In this document: positions 23,167 through 34,949 of the stretch, piece by piece
Numbering within the stretch: position 1 is the first letter of the stretch
How the letters are laid out: each line of letters begins with the position of its first letter
Assembly (NCBI RefSeq): GCF_905115235.1
Contig: NC_051855.1
Location: 15,366,388-15,430,387 of the forward strand
DNA from: Hermetia illucens
Taxonomy: Eukaryota; Arthropoda; Insecta; Diptera; Stratiomyidae
Direction of reading: 5' to 3'
DNA length: 64,000 bases
Position numbers and translations under genes: made by a program
The notes under the pieces: generated by a model
What the model was told of the DNA's origin: nothing
The model's database searches: none
What the model saw: only the letters and a program-made list of their open reading frames with translations

Positions 23167-23958
23167 TCATAATTTCTGGATAATATCGAATTTCTTCCGT
23201 AAATCCACTGAATCATTTTTGGGATCATATTTTTTTCGGGCCTGCAACTTAGCCCGCATTTCAGCTGCGGTCATTTTTAAATTTAGTCCACCCGAAGTGG
23301 ATGATGATGTTGATCCGGCTTCTGTTGATGAGTTGGACATTTTTGTGGTACCGTTACTAGTATTTGAGGTGCCGTTATGTGTAGAGCTTGAATCGGACTG
23401 TTTTGGTGGCGGTGAAGGTGACGGCGTAGCTGTTAGTGTGGCTGTATCCTGACCATTCGATGATGATTCCATTGATGATGCTGTTGAAATCGATGTTCGA
23501 TTATTGTTCATCTGTTGCATTTTCAATGATGATGTTGGTGATGAATTTTTCGAATTGTTATTGTTGTTTTGAGCTGTTGAACCTTGCTTGAGACTGGCCT
23601 CCTGGTCCTTCTGGTGTTGTTGTTTCAAACGTACCTCAACTTCAGGATCGATGACTAGCAATCGTACTTCATTCTCAATTGCCTTGATCCGTTGGACCAC
23701 TTGCTTATGACTTTCACTACCGATATTCACCCCATTCACTTCGATTATTCGATCACCCTGTCGTAAACCTGAATGTTCCGCAGGGGATTTTTCGTCAACT
23801 TTGCCGATATACTGACCCGGTTTGCCTTTCTCAGAGTGCAAATTGAAGCCGTAACCATCGAAATCGGGTCGTTTGACCATATGACATAATCGATGCTCTT
23901 GTGATAGCTTCTGTTCGAGGATGACCTGGGAGTCTTGATCGTTTTCAGTTTTCGACAT
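23167..23958 (-). CDS. Sip1: Sip1/NHERF-type scaffold, single PDZ plus ERM-binding tail
   Basis: A 263-residue reading frame starts at the ATG at 23,958. A splice acceptor (TTTTCAG) lies at 23,984, so the exon begins at 23,983 with a short 5' UTR, and open frame further upstream is intronic. Residues ~22-103 form a PDZ domain with the carboxylate-binding loop GYGF (35-38), then [20 protein letters not shown] and [13 protein letters not shown]. The middle is Asn/Ser/Thr-rich low complexity. Residues ~228-263 are the ezrin-radixin-moesin binding segment ([13 protein letters not shown], ending in [10 protein letters not shown]). This is the fly NHERF/Sip1 layout, with one PDZ where vertebrate NHERF1 has two. 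NHERF proteins tether membrane proteins to ERM and actin at the cell cortex; in flies Sip1 works with Moesin. An upstream non-coding exon must lie beyond 24 kb. Confidence 0.92.
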   Translation of the reverse strand: MSKTENDQDSQVILEQKLSQEHRLCHMVKRPDFDGYGFNLHSEKGKPGQYIGKVDEKSPAEHSGLRQGDRIIEVNGVNIGSESHKQVVQRIKAIENEVRLLVIDPEVEVRLKQQHQKDQEASLKQGSTAQNNNNNSKNSSPTSSLKMQQMNNNRTSISTASSMESSSNGQDTATLTATPSPSPPPKQSDSSSTHNGTSNTSNGTTKMSNSSTEAGSTSSSTSGGLNLKMTAAEMRAKLQARKKYDPKNDSVDLRKKFDIIQKL

Positions 23959-24189
23959 ATTTTCAAATGGCAGTTGAATTCCGCTGAAAATAATCAAAAA
24001 AATATCGTTAAATTCCCAATTAAGCTGAGAATGTTTTAAGAATATCCTAAATTTGGTCCTATATTTAAGTAACATGGATGTAACTAGAACCAGGAAAGCT
24101 AGGGTGATGTTCTATACTTCACAAAAAAAACTTGAATGAATGAAACTTGGCATGCGTATGCGAGACATTGTCCTCTATCTTCTCCTTTT

Positions 24190-25790
24190 TTTCAGCTTTG
24201 TACCGTTCACAAGCGGGATCGGCTCGTCGTGATCGGTTTCCTCATTCATCATCATCAACGGCGCAACAACCGGTACCCGGTCTAGGCCTGCCTTAATAAG
24301 GAACTCCAGACATCCCTGTTTTGCGCCGAGGTCCACCAATTCGATATCCCTAAAAGCTGTCTAGCGTCCTGACCTACGCCATCGCTTCATCTTAGGCAGG
24401 GTCTGCCTCGTCTTCTTCTTCTACCATAGATATTGCCCTTATAGACTTTCCGGGGTGGACCATCCTCATCCATACGAATTAAGTGACCCACCCACCGTAA
24501 ATTATTGAGCCGGATTTTCCCCATTGGGCTCTATCAAATGCCTGATTTGGATGCAATCGCAAGCTTTCCAAATCCTCATCCAGCGTATCAGGCCACAGCT
24601 GTTTCAATCGGCCTTTTGGTCTGAGCGACTTCGATCTTCAGACCAATCTTGACAAGTGAATTCTCGTTAGCGCAAATTGCGTGGCCATACTGTCGAAGAC
24701 GCCTCTCTCGATCGGTGCAACTCAATATCGATCGCGGATATACCTGTTTCGAATGTGATCAAAACTTGTCACACCACCAGTTCAACGCAACAATTTCGTC
24801 TCCATTACCGCAAGACCCCGTTCAGTCTCTAATCGGCCAACACTTAGAACCATAGAGAGTGACAGGCCGGACTACATTGCTGCAAATTTTAGATTTAAAA
24901 CGTTTGTTGATACGTCGATCAGAAAGGACACCAGCTGTGGAACACCAAATCATCCAGGTTGCGTTAATGCATGAGGCAATTTCATAACGCAATTCTCCAT
25001 TGGCTGATAGCGTTGACCCGAGGTATTTAAATCGCTCAGTTCTGGGTACGACACTCCCATTGACAGTAATTATGCCAGTTTCATGGGGATCGATCGTCAA
25101 AAACTCAGTTTTATTCAAATTCAATCTGAGACCGTGTTGGATGAGGCGATCATTCCATTTTTGGACAAGTTGCTCGACATAATTTTTGCTATTAGACGCT
25201 AGGAAAGCATCATCTACATAAAGCAGTGTATAGGACCCTGGACGCTGGATGTCCCGTGTGACAGTGTCCATAACAAGAACAAAGAGAAGTGGTGAGGGGG
25301 CGCCTCCTTGATGAACATCAGCAGAAACACGAAGAGGTTTTGATACAGCACCCACACTTCGAACTTTACTTTTCGGTTCGTGGTAGAGCAAACAACCCAG
25401 CGCACGAGTTCTTCTGGCACTGAGTGTTGTCATAGAGCATACCAGATGAATTCATGTGGCATACGGTCAAACGCCTCCTCCAGATCTAGAAATGCAATGT
25501 AAAGAGGGTGATGCTTCTCACGGTGTTTCTCCATGAGTAACCGAACAGCGTGTATTGCGCCAGTACTTCCGCAGTTTTTGACAAATCCGACTAGATTCAT
25601 GGTTGTTTCAACAAGTTTACGAATGCGTTTATCAATAATGCGTTCAAAAATCTTCATGGTATTGGAAAGTAATCGGATCGGACGGTAATTTGAGCATTCT
25701 GTTGGACTATCTTCCTTTTACCATATAAGAACTGTGGTACTTTCTTCCCAGTCAGGTGGTGTTCTTCCTTACTGAACGAGAATCCGATAG
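24190..25790 (-). mobile_element. RTE-like LINE family B, reverse transcriptase half, with nested family A insertion
   Basis: The minus strand gives the RT in order: MKIFERIIDKRIRKL, GFVKNCGSTGAIHAVRLL, AFLDLEEAFDRMPHE (25,657-25,430). Next, in another frame, come VHQGGAPSPLLFVLVMDT, LLYVDDAFLAS (motif YVDD) and FKYLGSTLSANGEL, ending in RPVTLYGSKCWP (25,433-24,822). The remaining 3' part is decayed, down to the 3' end near 24,190. The endonuclease is missing. A family A fragment (24,247-24,515) interrupts the 3' end. At least one frame change separates the two open segments. Confidence 0.85.
24247..24515 (-). mobile_element. Family A LINE 3' fragment nested in family B
   Basis: A 5'-truncated family A 3' end in minus orientation, with its terminal GATGATGAT repeat at 24,247. 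The flanking family B sequence carries a ten-base duplication, TTTCCTCATT at 24,237-24,246 and TTTCCCCATT at 24,516-24,525 (one mismatch). This is a target-site duplication and shows A jumped into B. Confidence 0.85.
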
Positions 25791-27549
25791 GGCTCGTCAC
25801 CGACGTTCTGGAGGAGTGCGCCTACTCGGAATCAAAGCTACTGTCGGTAAGTGAGTCAGCAAAGCTAAATCACTTTAAGTGTGTACATTTCGACTCCTTA
25901 CGCCGCGCACTTTACAATTCACGTCAAAACTAATATCAGATTCGAAAAGTACTAACCGAAGCCTTTTATTTGATACCCCACATGACTATATTTGATGAAG
26001 AAAATTTGTACATTCCCCCTTCGCATGCAGAGCATGAGGAACTCCCCTTGTTTTACATAAAACCTGTACACGATAGGTTCAATGGTTCTTGACCCTTCCC
26101 GACTAATTGCTAGCAAAACTTGTGAGAAACTCCCGAATTGCGAACCTCATTTAGCAAACCGCAATACTTGAATATTTGGACATACCTCCTTCTTAGGGAA
26201 GACTTGCTATTATCAAAATCATATTATGAACAAGAAGAGGGTTATTAAGGCCTGCCTGTTGAGGGTTGATTCAAGGTTCGCCCCCATCTATGTGCCTACA
26301 TGAACACTGAGATTGTGACTACAAGGGCCTTAACTGATGCTCCCTTGCCTAGCAGGACTACATTCTGTTATTTCATAGTTGAGGCATAGACAAAAAAGGG
26401 AATTCACCGTCTACTGTATCTCACCACTGTAAGAGGAGTTGCCAGCTAAGGAGGTCGACAAAAATCCACGAAAAAATACACAATAAAGAATAAATAAAAT
26501 GATAATCGAAAAGATAAACTAGTGATAAACCCGCAAAATTCAAACACAATTCTAGTAAAACACAATCGCACTACTCACTTTATCCGCAACAACTTTATCT
26601 CCAACAACAACTCAAAACACACTAAGAAATTACACGACCATCCACTCGAAATGAGCACCAGCAAAACGATAAACGACGCGACCTTAAAAAGTTTTTAGCG
26701 TGCGATACTGTTGACTAAACAACAGAAAAATCTATTCAATGATTACATAAAAAATAACACATTCATGAGGAAGCAAGAGCAACAGCAAGTCAGGGAGTAA
26801 CAAATGAAAAAAAAAAAACAGAAACATACACAAGATAAAGTGTGAAAATTCCACGAAGAAAAATAACATTGCAAAACATAAAATAAAAAAAAAACTCAAC
26901 GAAATAATACTAAATAAGAAAAAATGATGACTAAAGGAAATCGTTGAGAAACCGACAATCGTTCGTTGATAAGACAAATAATATATGTCTATAATTTCCT
27001 GCTGTAAATATATTGTTGGGCATTAAATTAAAAATTACGCTAAAGAACGAGAGGAAAATATAAATAAATAACTTCAAAATTCGCGGGAAAAGCTAATCTA
27101 AATATACTCAATCAGTAATTAAAGAAGATAAAATCAATTAAAAAAAGAACATATTAATCAAAATGACGCAGGTGTTCTTCAAGGGTTAATATATTGTATA
27201 TGATAAAAGTAAAGCAAAAATGTTTTCATTATTCTGTATCCGTTATGCCATGTATTCGGTAATTTGAAACAATTCCATGTTTTAAATTTACACGCGTTGT
27301 CCCTGCAGCACACAAGGGTAACACTGGAAAATATTCCCTGCAAAAATTTCCCAAGATGACAATTAGTAAAAGACTGCAAAAGATGGTGCATGTCCACAAA
27401 TCAGAGGGTGATGTGATGTTTTCCAGGAGCCATGCCTCTCGTCTATCAAGACCGTTAGAGATTGGTGATAGCCACACCCTGTACGAGGTGACCCTACTAT
27501 TAACAAAACGCCACAGATCTAGACTGGGGAGTCGAAAAATAACTCTCCC
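25791..27549. other. AT-rich transposon-derived spacer; no gene recognised
   Basis: No coding similarity recognised. A dispersed repeat lies around 25,930-26,030, related to 33,540-33,630 and 39,225-39,300. The stretch 26,440-27,160 is very AT-rich with A-runs. 27,230-27,550 is unassigned sequence. Confidence 0.4.
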
Positions 27550-28530
27550 AATCCAGTGTGCCATGCATCGGGGATAACTGATTGTATTCGAACAGAGCAG
27601 CACTGATACATGGTCGCCTCAGTAAGTTTGACCTTACCGCGCTACGGAGGGCTTTCGCACGGAGAGATTCGCCCAACCCCCATATTCGTGGAAATCAAAT
27701 GAGTAAAATTATATTTTAAAGAAAATAAAAATAAACAAAACTACAGCAAAACAAGCGGGACCCCGTACCGCACACAAACTGATCAACCAGGCGGAGGCAG
27801 ATCTCTGAAATATTGGGACCCAGGTGATTACACTTAAGAAGGAAAAAGTTGGAACGTCAAACAGTAAATCCACGGTCAACATTGGTATACTGTACGGAAA
27901 ACAACCAACAAAGACCACTCCTCAAAAAGCAGGGACAAGCAAAAGCACCTCTGAGATCAATATATCACACCTCAGGAAGGTCCAGGTCTCAGTGGCGCAG
28001 ATGCTAAATGGTACCTGTGTTATCTGAAGGAAGGCCTGAAACCAGAAGAGGCCCTTAAGAAAGCTCAGGACCGACCTAAGTTATCTTTATCGGAGCCAAG
28101 AAAGCGAGGAGCAGCGGAGATTAGCCCGCATGCGGGGTATGCCCCCAATAAAACCCAAACCTGAACCCAAGAGGGCAGAAAACCCGGATAGGTCAGGGAC
28201 GAAAGCAGGATTCAGGAAGGCCCCCATTAGCAATGATACTGCGATCAAGGGCATACCATTTCCATGCTGCAAAAACCGTTTCCCGAACAAATACTCACTC
28301 GAGAAGCAGAAAACCTTATATTTTCCGAGCAAATACTCACTCGTGAGGGACAAGAAACTATCAAAAACCTTGTCATCAGGCAAGATGTGTAAGCGATGGA
28401 CTGCAAAACTTGTATTCAGCGGACTACATTTTCGACCAGGTCACATACTGGTGGACTGCGCAATCGAGCACACTGGGGAGGGAAAAGCCGAGGAAAGACA
28501 CTCCGGAGGAGACATCAGATAGAAAACTTA
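27550..28530 (+). mobile_element. LOA-like LINE 5' UTR and ORF1 remnant
   Basis: The TCGCCTCAGT..GTTTGACCTT stretch at ~27,612-27,640 recurs at ~40,145-40,170, before another LOA-like fragment. Downstream frames spell GLKPEEALKKA, LSEPRKRGAAEISPHAGYAP and KLVFSGLHFRPGHILVDC. This is the order seen in ORF1 of LOA-group LINEs. The frames are interrupted several times. ORF2 does not follow; family A debris does. Confidence 0.6.
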
Positions 28531-28979
28531 CCGGAAGCCATAGAGACGGAAAGGACTGGATCAGTCAGGAAAGTAGACCTGCTGCCCACAGTGAAGAGCA
28601 AAAGGTGGACGACTAGATCTTCCAGGGCTTGGGATGGACAACGACGTGCAGGAAAACGCCATATCGGAGGAGGAGGGTGATACTCCGACAGTGAAGGAGA
28701 GCTACAAACAATAACTCAGCCAATGATCAGCACTAAGATAACCCAGATAAACTTCATCATTTTTAAGTGTAATTTAAAATATATATGTCTTTCAAAGTTC
28801 CCCACCGGAGACCTTGTGGCTATCTAAGTCTCGCTGGAAGCCGGGGTATGACATTGAGGGCGACTCCGAAATAAAAAGAGTAATAACATGGCTCACCTTC
28901 AACGGGGTGGTAGAAAACCGTAACAAAGCCGCTACTGACGCATATGAGACCAACTGTCATCAAGAGATGTGCCCTAGTG

Positions 28980-29445
28980 ACATAGGAACCTAGCCAAAAT
29001 GAGAACAGAGGTACGAAAACTCTTCAAATGGGCAAAACAAACCGGAAACTGGACAGTCCACAAACATACATGTGCCTCTCCAGACAGGACTACTTTCAAC
29101 CAAATTGATTGATTGAACACCGCCACTTCTCCCCCATGATGAATGCCAGAATACATAGGGGGACCAATATAGACGTTGGTATAGTGCCACGGACTCGAAT
29201 TATAACACCGCCTACAATCTCCTCTGACAATCAGGTGAGAATTAACACTGAAGCCATCCACAGCACAGCCCTCCGTAACACCTAAAAGGGGGAAATGGAT
29301 ATGCCGCAATAACCGCAGCTAACAGATAATCCACCCAGCTAACGGCCTACGCTGACGATATTGACATTATAGGAAGAACAATCCGGGATCTACAGTCTAC
29401 CTTCATCCAGATCGAGCAGGCGGCGCGAGATTTTGGGCTGCGAAT
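28980..29445 (+). mobile_element. Family A LINE, internally deleted fragment
   Basis: Matches the endonuclease end of the long copy (the YTWASPDGAAFN and NVRTYRGANID region, ~46,800-47,080). It then jumps at ~29,335 straight to the YADDIDIMGR region and the IQIEQAARD.GL segment (~47,905-48,005). About 830 bp of the long copy's sequence are skipped. Confidence 0.75.
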
Positions 29446-29590
29446 GATTTGGCTTCGTCCTCTTTACTTTTAGCCCAATAACGAACGGTAGTTCTTAGCG
29501 AGGACTCTCTGAACTTTGGCTTGTTAATATTTTTAGCTACTTTCCACAACAAATAGTCACTGGATTCAGAAGCAGACAGCCCAGCCAAGA
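29430..29590 (-). mobile_element. Jockey-like LINE fragment
   Basis: The minus strand reads SSDYLLWKVAKNINKPKFRE, then WAKSKEDEAKSFA. This is the linker between endonuclease and reverse transcriptase in Jockey-group ORF2. It is short and isolated. Confidence 0.5.
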
Positions 29591-29699
29591 GTCGTTGAAT
29601 ATCAGATGAATATCAAACTACTGATCCTTTATAAGCGCCGATTTAAACAGTTCTGTGGAACTACCTGCCTACTAGATGGCAACGCTCCCACGAACTCTA

Positions 29700-30110
29700 C
29701 AAATATATTTTATGGATGCTTCACAAAAAATCACCACCTTCTCTGAAGTTGTTGATCTACAAATCGGAGCGTAAGGCTGTGTGGACTTATAGGATTGAAC
29801 TATGGGGCTCTGACAAACCATCTAACTTGAATCTGCTTCAGGGGTCTCAGTCTAAAATTTTTAAATGTATATCCGATGCCGGTCTCCATACACACTTAGA
29901 GACATGGACAATATTGAAATTGAGTGTTCCGCTAATAAACACTTAGCCAGACCCTGGCTCCGGTTAGAGGTGTTATCTATCTCAACGCCGCCCACCATAA
30001 ACACACCCACCATTAGCCAAGCTCATCTTACCTTACAAAGCATAGCAGAACCTGAAGGTAGACAGATAGAGCGTCCTATGTAACTTAACCGACAAGGTCG
30101 TCAGGTCAAC
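29700..30110 (+). mobile_element. Jockey-like LINE C-terminal fragment
   Basis: The plus strand encodes LKLLIYKSERKAVWTYRIEL, then WGSDKPSNLNLLQGSQSK, the conserved segment after the Jockey reverse transcriptase. It then decays. It is opposite in orientation to the neighbouring fragment at 29,430-29,590, so they are separate or rearranged insertions. Confidence 0.6.
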
Positions 30111-30149
30111 CAAACCTCTCCGAAGACAGATTGTCAACGTCAACCATCG

Positions 30150-32182
30150 TCACTTGCTCCTTCTTTAGCCTTTTCCCCGTTCGTTAGCGTAGGGTCCTTT
30201 TATGTTGCTCTTAGTTTGGTGTCTGTCCGTGTATGGGATGTCAGTATGGCGACTATTGACAAAGAAAAAATTGCCCTTCTGATAGTGACGATCTGACCCA
30301 GTGCTTCCAAATCTCTTCGAACTGACTGAGGGAGGGAAGTCTAATAATGAAAGTTTAAATAGGAGAATGTTGTGGTCAACGGTATCAAAGACTTTGGAGA
30401 AATAAGTATAAATAGCATGTACCTCCTGCCGTGATAATGAGGTGACCGAAGTGTCCAGTCCACCGAAGAACCAGTCGTTGACATATCTTTCAAGGATTTG
30501 GAGCAAGAGGAGAGAAGAGAAATGGGGCGGTAGTTCACAGCAAGAGAAGGGTCTCCGCTCTTGAGGATAGGGATGATAAGGGCCTCTTTCCAGAGACGGG
30601 GAAAGTAGCATTCATCTAGACTTTTGTTGTAAATTATACTCAGGAAGAGGGAAATGTGTTTTCTACAGTTAAGGAGGAAGAGATTAGGAAACATATCGGG
30701 ACCAGGTCCGACATTGGGGTCAAGATTACCAATGATGAACTCAACCAGAGATTCGGAGCAGTCTGCAGTTGTAGAGGTGTAGAGGGTGGAGGGCTCGAGG
30801 GAGAAAACACTGAAGAGAAGTAGGTGCAGAGAAGGTGGCAGGATTGTTATGGGGAGATGGCAGTGAAGTCAGCGGAACTGATAAAAGAAGGAAGAGATTG
30901 AGTGGGATTACAAGCGTGAGACCAAAAGGGTTTTAAGTTACCGCGGGCAAGGGTATCTTCGTCGCTCAATAAGTACCTTTTACCCGCTTTTCTGACCATT
31001 GACTTCACATTAGAGCGTATAGCCTTAAAGTGAGCAAGGTCGGCGTCATTTTTAAAAGCTCTAAACTTCTTCCCCAGTGTATGTTTCAAGTGAATTCTAA
31101 TAAGAATTTCCGTTGGGAACCAAGTTGGGTACGACCGGGGCAGGTATGGGAAGAAGGGACATACCAGGAGAGGAGATCGGACAGGATATTGTAAAAGGTG
31201 TTTAGAGCTTGATCACACGATGAGTTGCTTAATATATGTACCCAGTTGAAAGACGCTAAAGCTGACTGCAGACCGTCAAAATTAAATTGTTTAGGATGAG
31301 TGAGGGATCCTAAGTCCACAACCACTTATTGTTGGACCGGACCAAATGGAGAGCAACTTACTCCCACGTCTCTTTGGTCCGCGGATCCCTCGTTTGGGGC
31401 ATGGCACGGCGGTTTCATCCAGGGCAGAGGCAACTCTTCAGACGCTGCCTCACCTCTGCCCTGGGAGCAGCGTGACCGTGAGTGGCATCAGATGGAAAAC
31501 GCTCCTTTATATTTTCAGGAAAACACGCCAAGGGTGTGCCCTGGACGAAACCGTTTGTCCTATAATTTCCGTCAAAATTGTCTTTGCGGAAGTCGAACTT
31601 AGTGGATTTACGCTTGGTTTTGGGTTTTAAACGAGGGAGTTTCGCTTAGAATTCAACCGCGGGGTGGTAAGCGTCAGTTTTGACATACGGGGATGTGCAA
31701 GGAAATAAAGTGAGGTGGCACTTGGGGAGGTTGGAAAGGAAGAGATCGAGAGTGCGGCCCAAGGAATTTTTGATGGTATTGAAATTCAGGGCACAGTAAG
31801 TGTTCATAAAGGAAGAAAATGGAAAAGTGACTCCGACTTCCCGACATACGAAGCCGGAGTTCGACACCCCCAGAGATCTCGAGACATGCTGGCAGATCCT
31901 CATTAAGGTGGACGCTCCTCGGAGACCCCTGCACCTACGATATGGGGGTCTCTTTAAGATCCTGGGGCGACGGGAGCACTCCTCCAAACTCGATGTTCGG
32001 CCGGGCCCAAATGGGTCTTCCTGTCGAAACTGATAGCCTTCGCCGAGTCGAGGGATGCCTTCCGGTAACACTATTGGCGGGATCACGTCCTGGGTTCTTC
32101 CGCTGAACTCGCGTGATTTCAGCTGAGGGCGGAGTGACCTGGCAGCATAATGGAGAGGTGAACCAACGCATTGAACTACCAA
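30150..32182 (-). mobile_element. CR1/Jockey-group LINE, endonuclease-to-RT remnant
   Basis: On the minus strand, from 32,182 down: an endonuclease C-terminus (ALNFNTIKNSLGRTLDLFLS), then GSLTHPKQFNFDGLQSALA, a KHTLGKKFRAFK linker, WKEALIIPILKSGDPSLAVN with YRPISLLS, then a TYFSKVFDTVDHNILL segment of RT. Six or more segments lie in different frames. The C-terminal RT half, including the YADD box, is missing. CR1 versus Jockey cannot be decided by eye. Confidence 0.7.
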
Positions 32183-33269
32183 TAAAGGATGTCTAATGAT
32201 TACAGAAATTAACGAATATAGAACGAAATCAGATTAATTATCATAAACAGAATAGCTTAATTAGCTATCAGACAATATAGTATAACTGTCGGAAATCTCC
32301 CATATTAATAACGGGAAGTGCAGACAATATAAAATTACCAATATAATTATTACTAAAAAATATATATTCTTGTTACTGTGCGCCCATATTACGTTTCCAT
32401 GATTGCTTTCCGTGTGCAAATATTCTGCCGTGCGATGCCCGCGGTAAATTTCAATTCAGTCGAGCATGAAATCAGATAGTTGCGCATCTAAATAAATAAC
32501 CCCTGTTCCCTGTCCCTACCCCCCTCTACAGCTTCCCAGCATTTAACACGGTTTGCACAGGCATTTCTGATTATTCTCCGGCAATATTTACTAACTGTCT
32601 TGCGTTATATTTCATTTTAATTACAATTTTGATAACTATTTCAACAATTTTCCTTCGGATATGTATATTTGTTGTTGTCACTTTTATAATTATCTAAATA
32701 TCATGTACATCATCTGCAGCATGTCATAATATCTTTTTAGCGTTAAAGATATCACGAGTGCCACCATACCATCAATTTCTATACATATTTGTTTAGTTGC
32801 AATGACGAGACTGGTGGCTAGTGGGGGTGGCTTATTTTTCCTCGTGGAACCTTGTCGTTTATTGAATCTTATTTCCATACGATTGTCAATAAAATGAGTG
32901 AAGATTGGTTAAATGGCTGTAATCGCTAGCCCGTGTCAAGTTTGCAACGATGACTGACTCACTAATTGAGTACTTATTGTATTAATACCGAACGCTGAAG
33001 GTGGAGGCGAGAGATACTTTGAGCCGCAGATTATCCACATTCACTACCTACCCAAGCTCAATTATTTCAAGTTTAAGATTATGTAACGTCCTGTTTTTGT
33101 TGCTGTTAGTCAAGGTCGCGAGTTTTCAATTTTTTGTACGTTTCGCACATTTATAAATCTCAATAACTGTCATGCGGAGATATAAGGAATCAAAAAAAAT
33201 GTATAAAATTGTTAGCGAAAAAAACCAGACAGATAATGGTGACAAAACGTATCTTATTTATTTATTATA
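32183..33269. other. AT-rich spacer; nothing recognised
   Basis: AT-rich, non-coding in appearance, with no recognisable protein or RNA gene and no obvious tandem structure. Confidence 0.45.
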
Positions 33270-33325
33270 TTATTTGGTGGACTCCGGGTCAAAATCGGGA
33301 TGTCTAGAGTTCCTTACTAAGGTAG
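33270..33325 (+). mobile_element. Family A LINE 3'-end scrap
   Basis: A 55-bp match to the family A 3' end just before its terminus (the GGTGGAC..CGG..CAAAA.CGGGATGTCT..GAGTTCC region, 48,672-48,722). Confidence 0.55.
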
Positions 33326-33539
33326 ACTTCGAAAGTTCGACGCTTCAGGTACGAAAGATTTTGTTGAACTTAAGTAGGATTAGTAGGATTTCCACCAAAC
33401 TTCTCAGTTTGATGCTTCATATCAAAACCTATATTACAAATTTGTTATTGGGGCAGGTATCTGAAGGTATTTGAAGGCCTAGATAGCATGTGCTTGGACT
33501 ACTATATTTTTCTGGAGAGTAGTTTCTGAGAACCTTTAC

Positions 33540-33630
33540 AACCAGTGTCAAAACTAATATCTTCTTCGCAAAGTACTAATCGAGGCGTGTCATTTTACGC
33601 CCCATATAGCAACATTCGGTGAAAAAAACG
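33540..33630. repeat. Dispersed repeat (three scattered copies)
   Basis: Resembles 25,930-26,030 and 39,225-39,300. Shared pattern: AAAGTACTAATCGAGGC or close, a TTT..TTTGATACCCCA-like stretch, then a TTCGGTGAAAAAA-like end. Unassigned; possibly part of an unrecognised transposable element. Confidence 0.4.
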
Positions 33631-33789
33631 AAGGGTACTTATATAACTAGACGGGAACACCGAAATATCTCAATAGAACCCGCCACTCAAATCATAATAT
33701 AATAGTAAATCTCCGCCGTAACCGGTCCCAAGCTCAGTGGTGAAAGGGGGGATAGATAGCTTCAGTCTGAATAGCACTTTCTCGTCAGT

Positions 33790-34945
33790 GAGGAGGACTG
33801 TGAGTCAGAACCTTGCTTGGAGGGTTTGTGGCCACCCCAGATGTGCGAGACTATCAAATCGGTAATTACCAAAAATAAGATCGGCTGGGCTATGAACAGC
33901 TTCTCCGCATACAAATCTCCAGGCCCAGATGGCATAATGCCAGTCATGCTACAGAAGCAGTAAGAAAGGGTTGTGCCGTGGCTTGTTGAGATTTACCGGA
34001 GCTCCATCTCTTTAGGATACGTACCGCAGTCCTGGAGGCCGAGGTTTTCATACCGAAAGCGGGAAGGCGCGGTCATGAGTCCGCGAAGGACTTTCGACCA
34101 ATCAGCTTGACCTCTTTCGTGCTAAAGACCCTAGAGCGTGTCCGGGACATTCACTTAAGGACGATTATGGAGAGAAAACCTTTTTCTAAGTTCCAGCATG
34201 CCTACCTCAATGGAAAATCCACTGAAACCGCCTTCCACGAGGTAATTGGCACGGTTGAGCGGTCGCTGCAGTACAAGCAGTATACCCTAGCTGCCTTCTT
34301 GGACATAGAGGGAGCTTTTAACAACGTTAGTACCAACGCCATCAAGGAAGCCTTGACCGGTATTGGATTGGAGGGATATCTCACGCACTGGATCATATCC
34401 ATGCTGAGTACCAGGATAATCCAGTCGGATCTGAGAGGCATTCACTTGACCAGAGCTGTGAACAGAGACACGCTCCAGGGTGGCGTCATGTCACCGGTGC
34501 TCTGGTCAATAGTAATGGACAAAATTTTACGTACATTGGGCAGCAGCGGGGTGAAGGTGGTGGCGTATGCCGACGACTTGATGGTATTAGTATCAGGGAT
34601 ACTCCATCGTGGAAGGAGCGTTGCGAAAGGTGTGCCTGTGAGCCGCAAGATGCGGACTCAGCATAAACCCAACCAAAACGCAACTGATTCTATTCAACGC
34701 CCAGACAAGGATACCTGAATTCCATCTACCACGGCTGAATGAACAAAGTTTGGTTCTTTCTTATAATGTAACGTATCTGGGTGTAATCCTGGACCCAAAG
34801 CTAATTAGGAGATTTAACATAGAACTGAGGGTTAAGAAGGCCTGTAGGAAGCCTTACCAAGTGGCGCGACTGACGATGCGGGGATGGCAATTCCAATACC
34901 CTGTAGTGTATTGTCCCAATAAAAAGCTCAATCGGAATCGCTAGA
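33790..34945 (+). mobile_element. LOA/R1-group LINE reverse transcriptase
   Basis: 34,107-34,718 is an open RT segment: HAYLNGKSTETAFHEVIGTV, TLAAFLDIEGAFNNV, GGVMSPVLWSIVMDKILRTL and VVAYADDLMVLVSG (YADD active site). The frame then changes and the thumb-like VTYLGVILDPKL segment follows at ~34,765. The 5' part (33,790-34,100) contains the ..APGPDGI.P segment in broken frames. Endonuclease and RNase H are absent. Confidence 0.8.
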
Positions 34946-34949
34946 CCTG

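Noticed and set aside
28630-28700. Possible short host exons among the plus-strand frames at 28.1-28.7 kb
   Set aside because: They line up with LOA-type ORF1 order and are flanked by other LINE debris, so they are transposon-derived.
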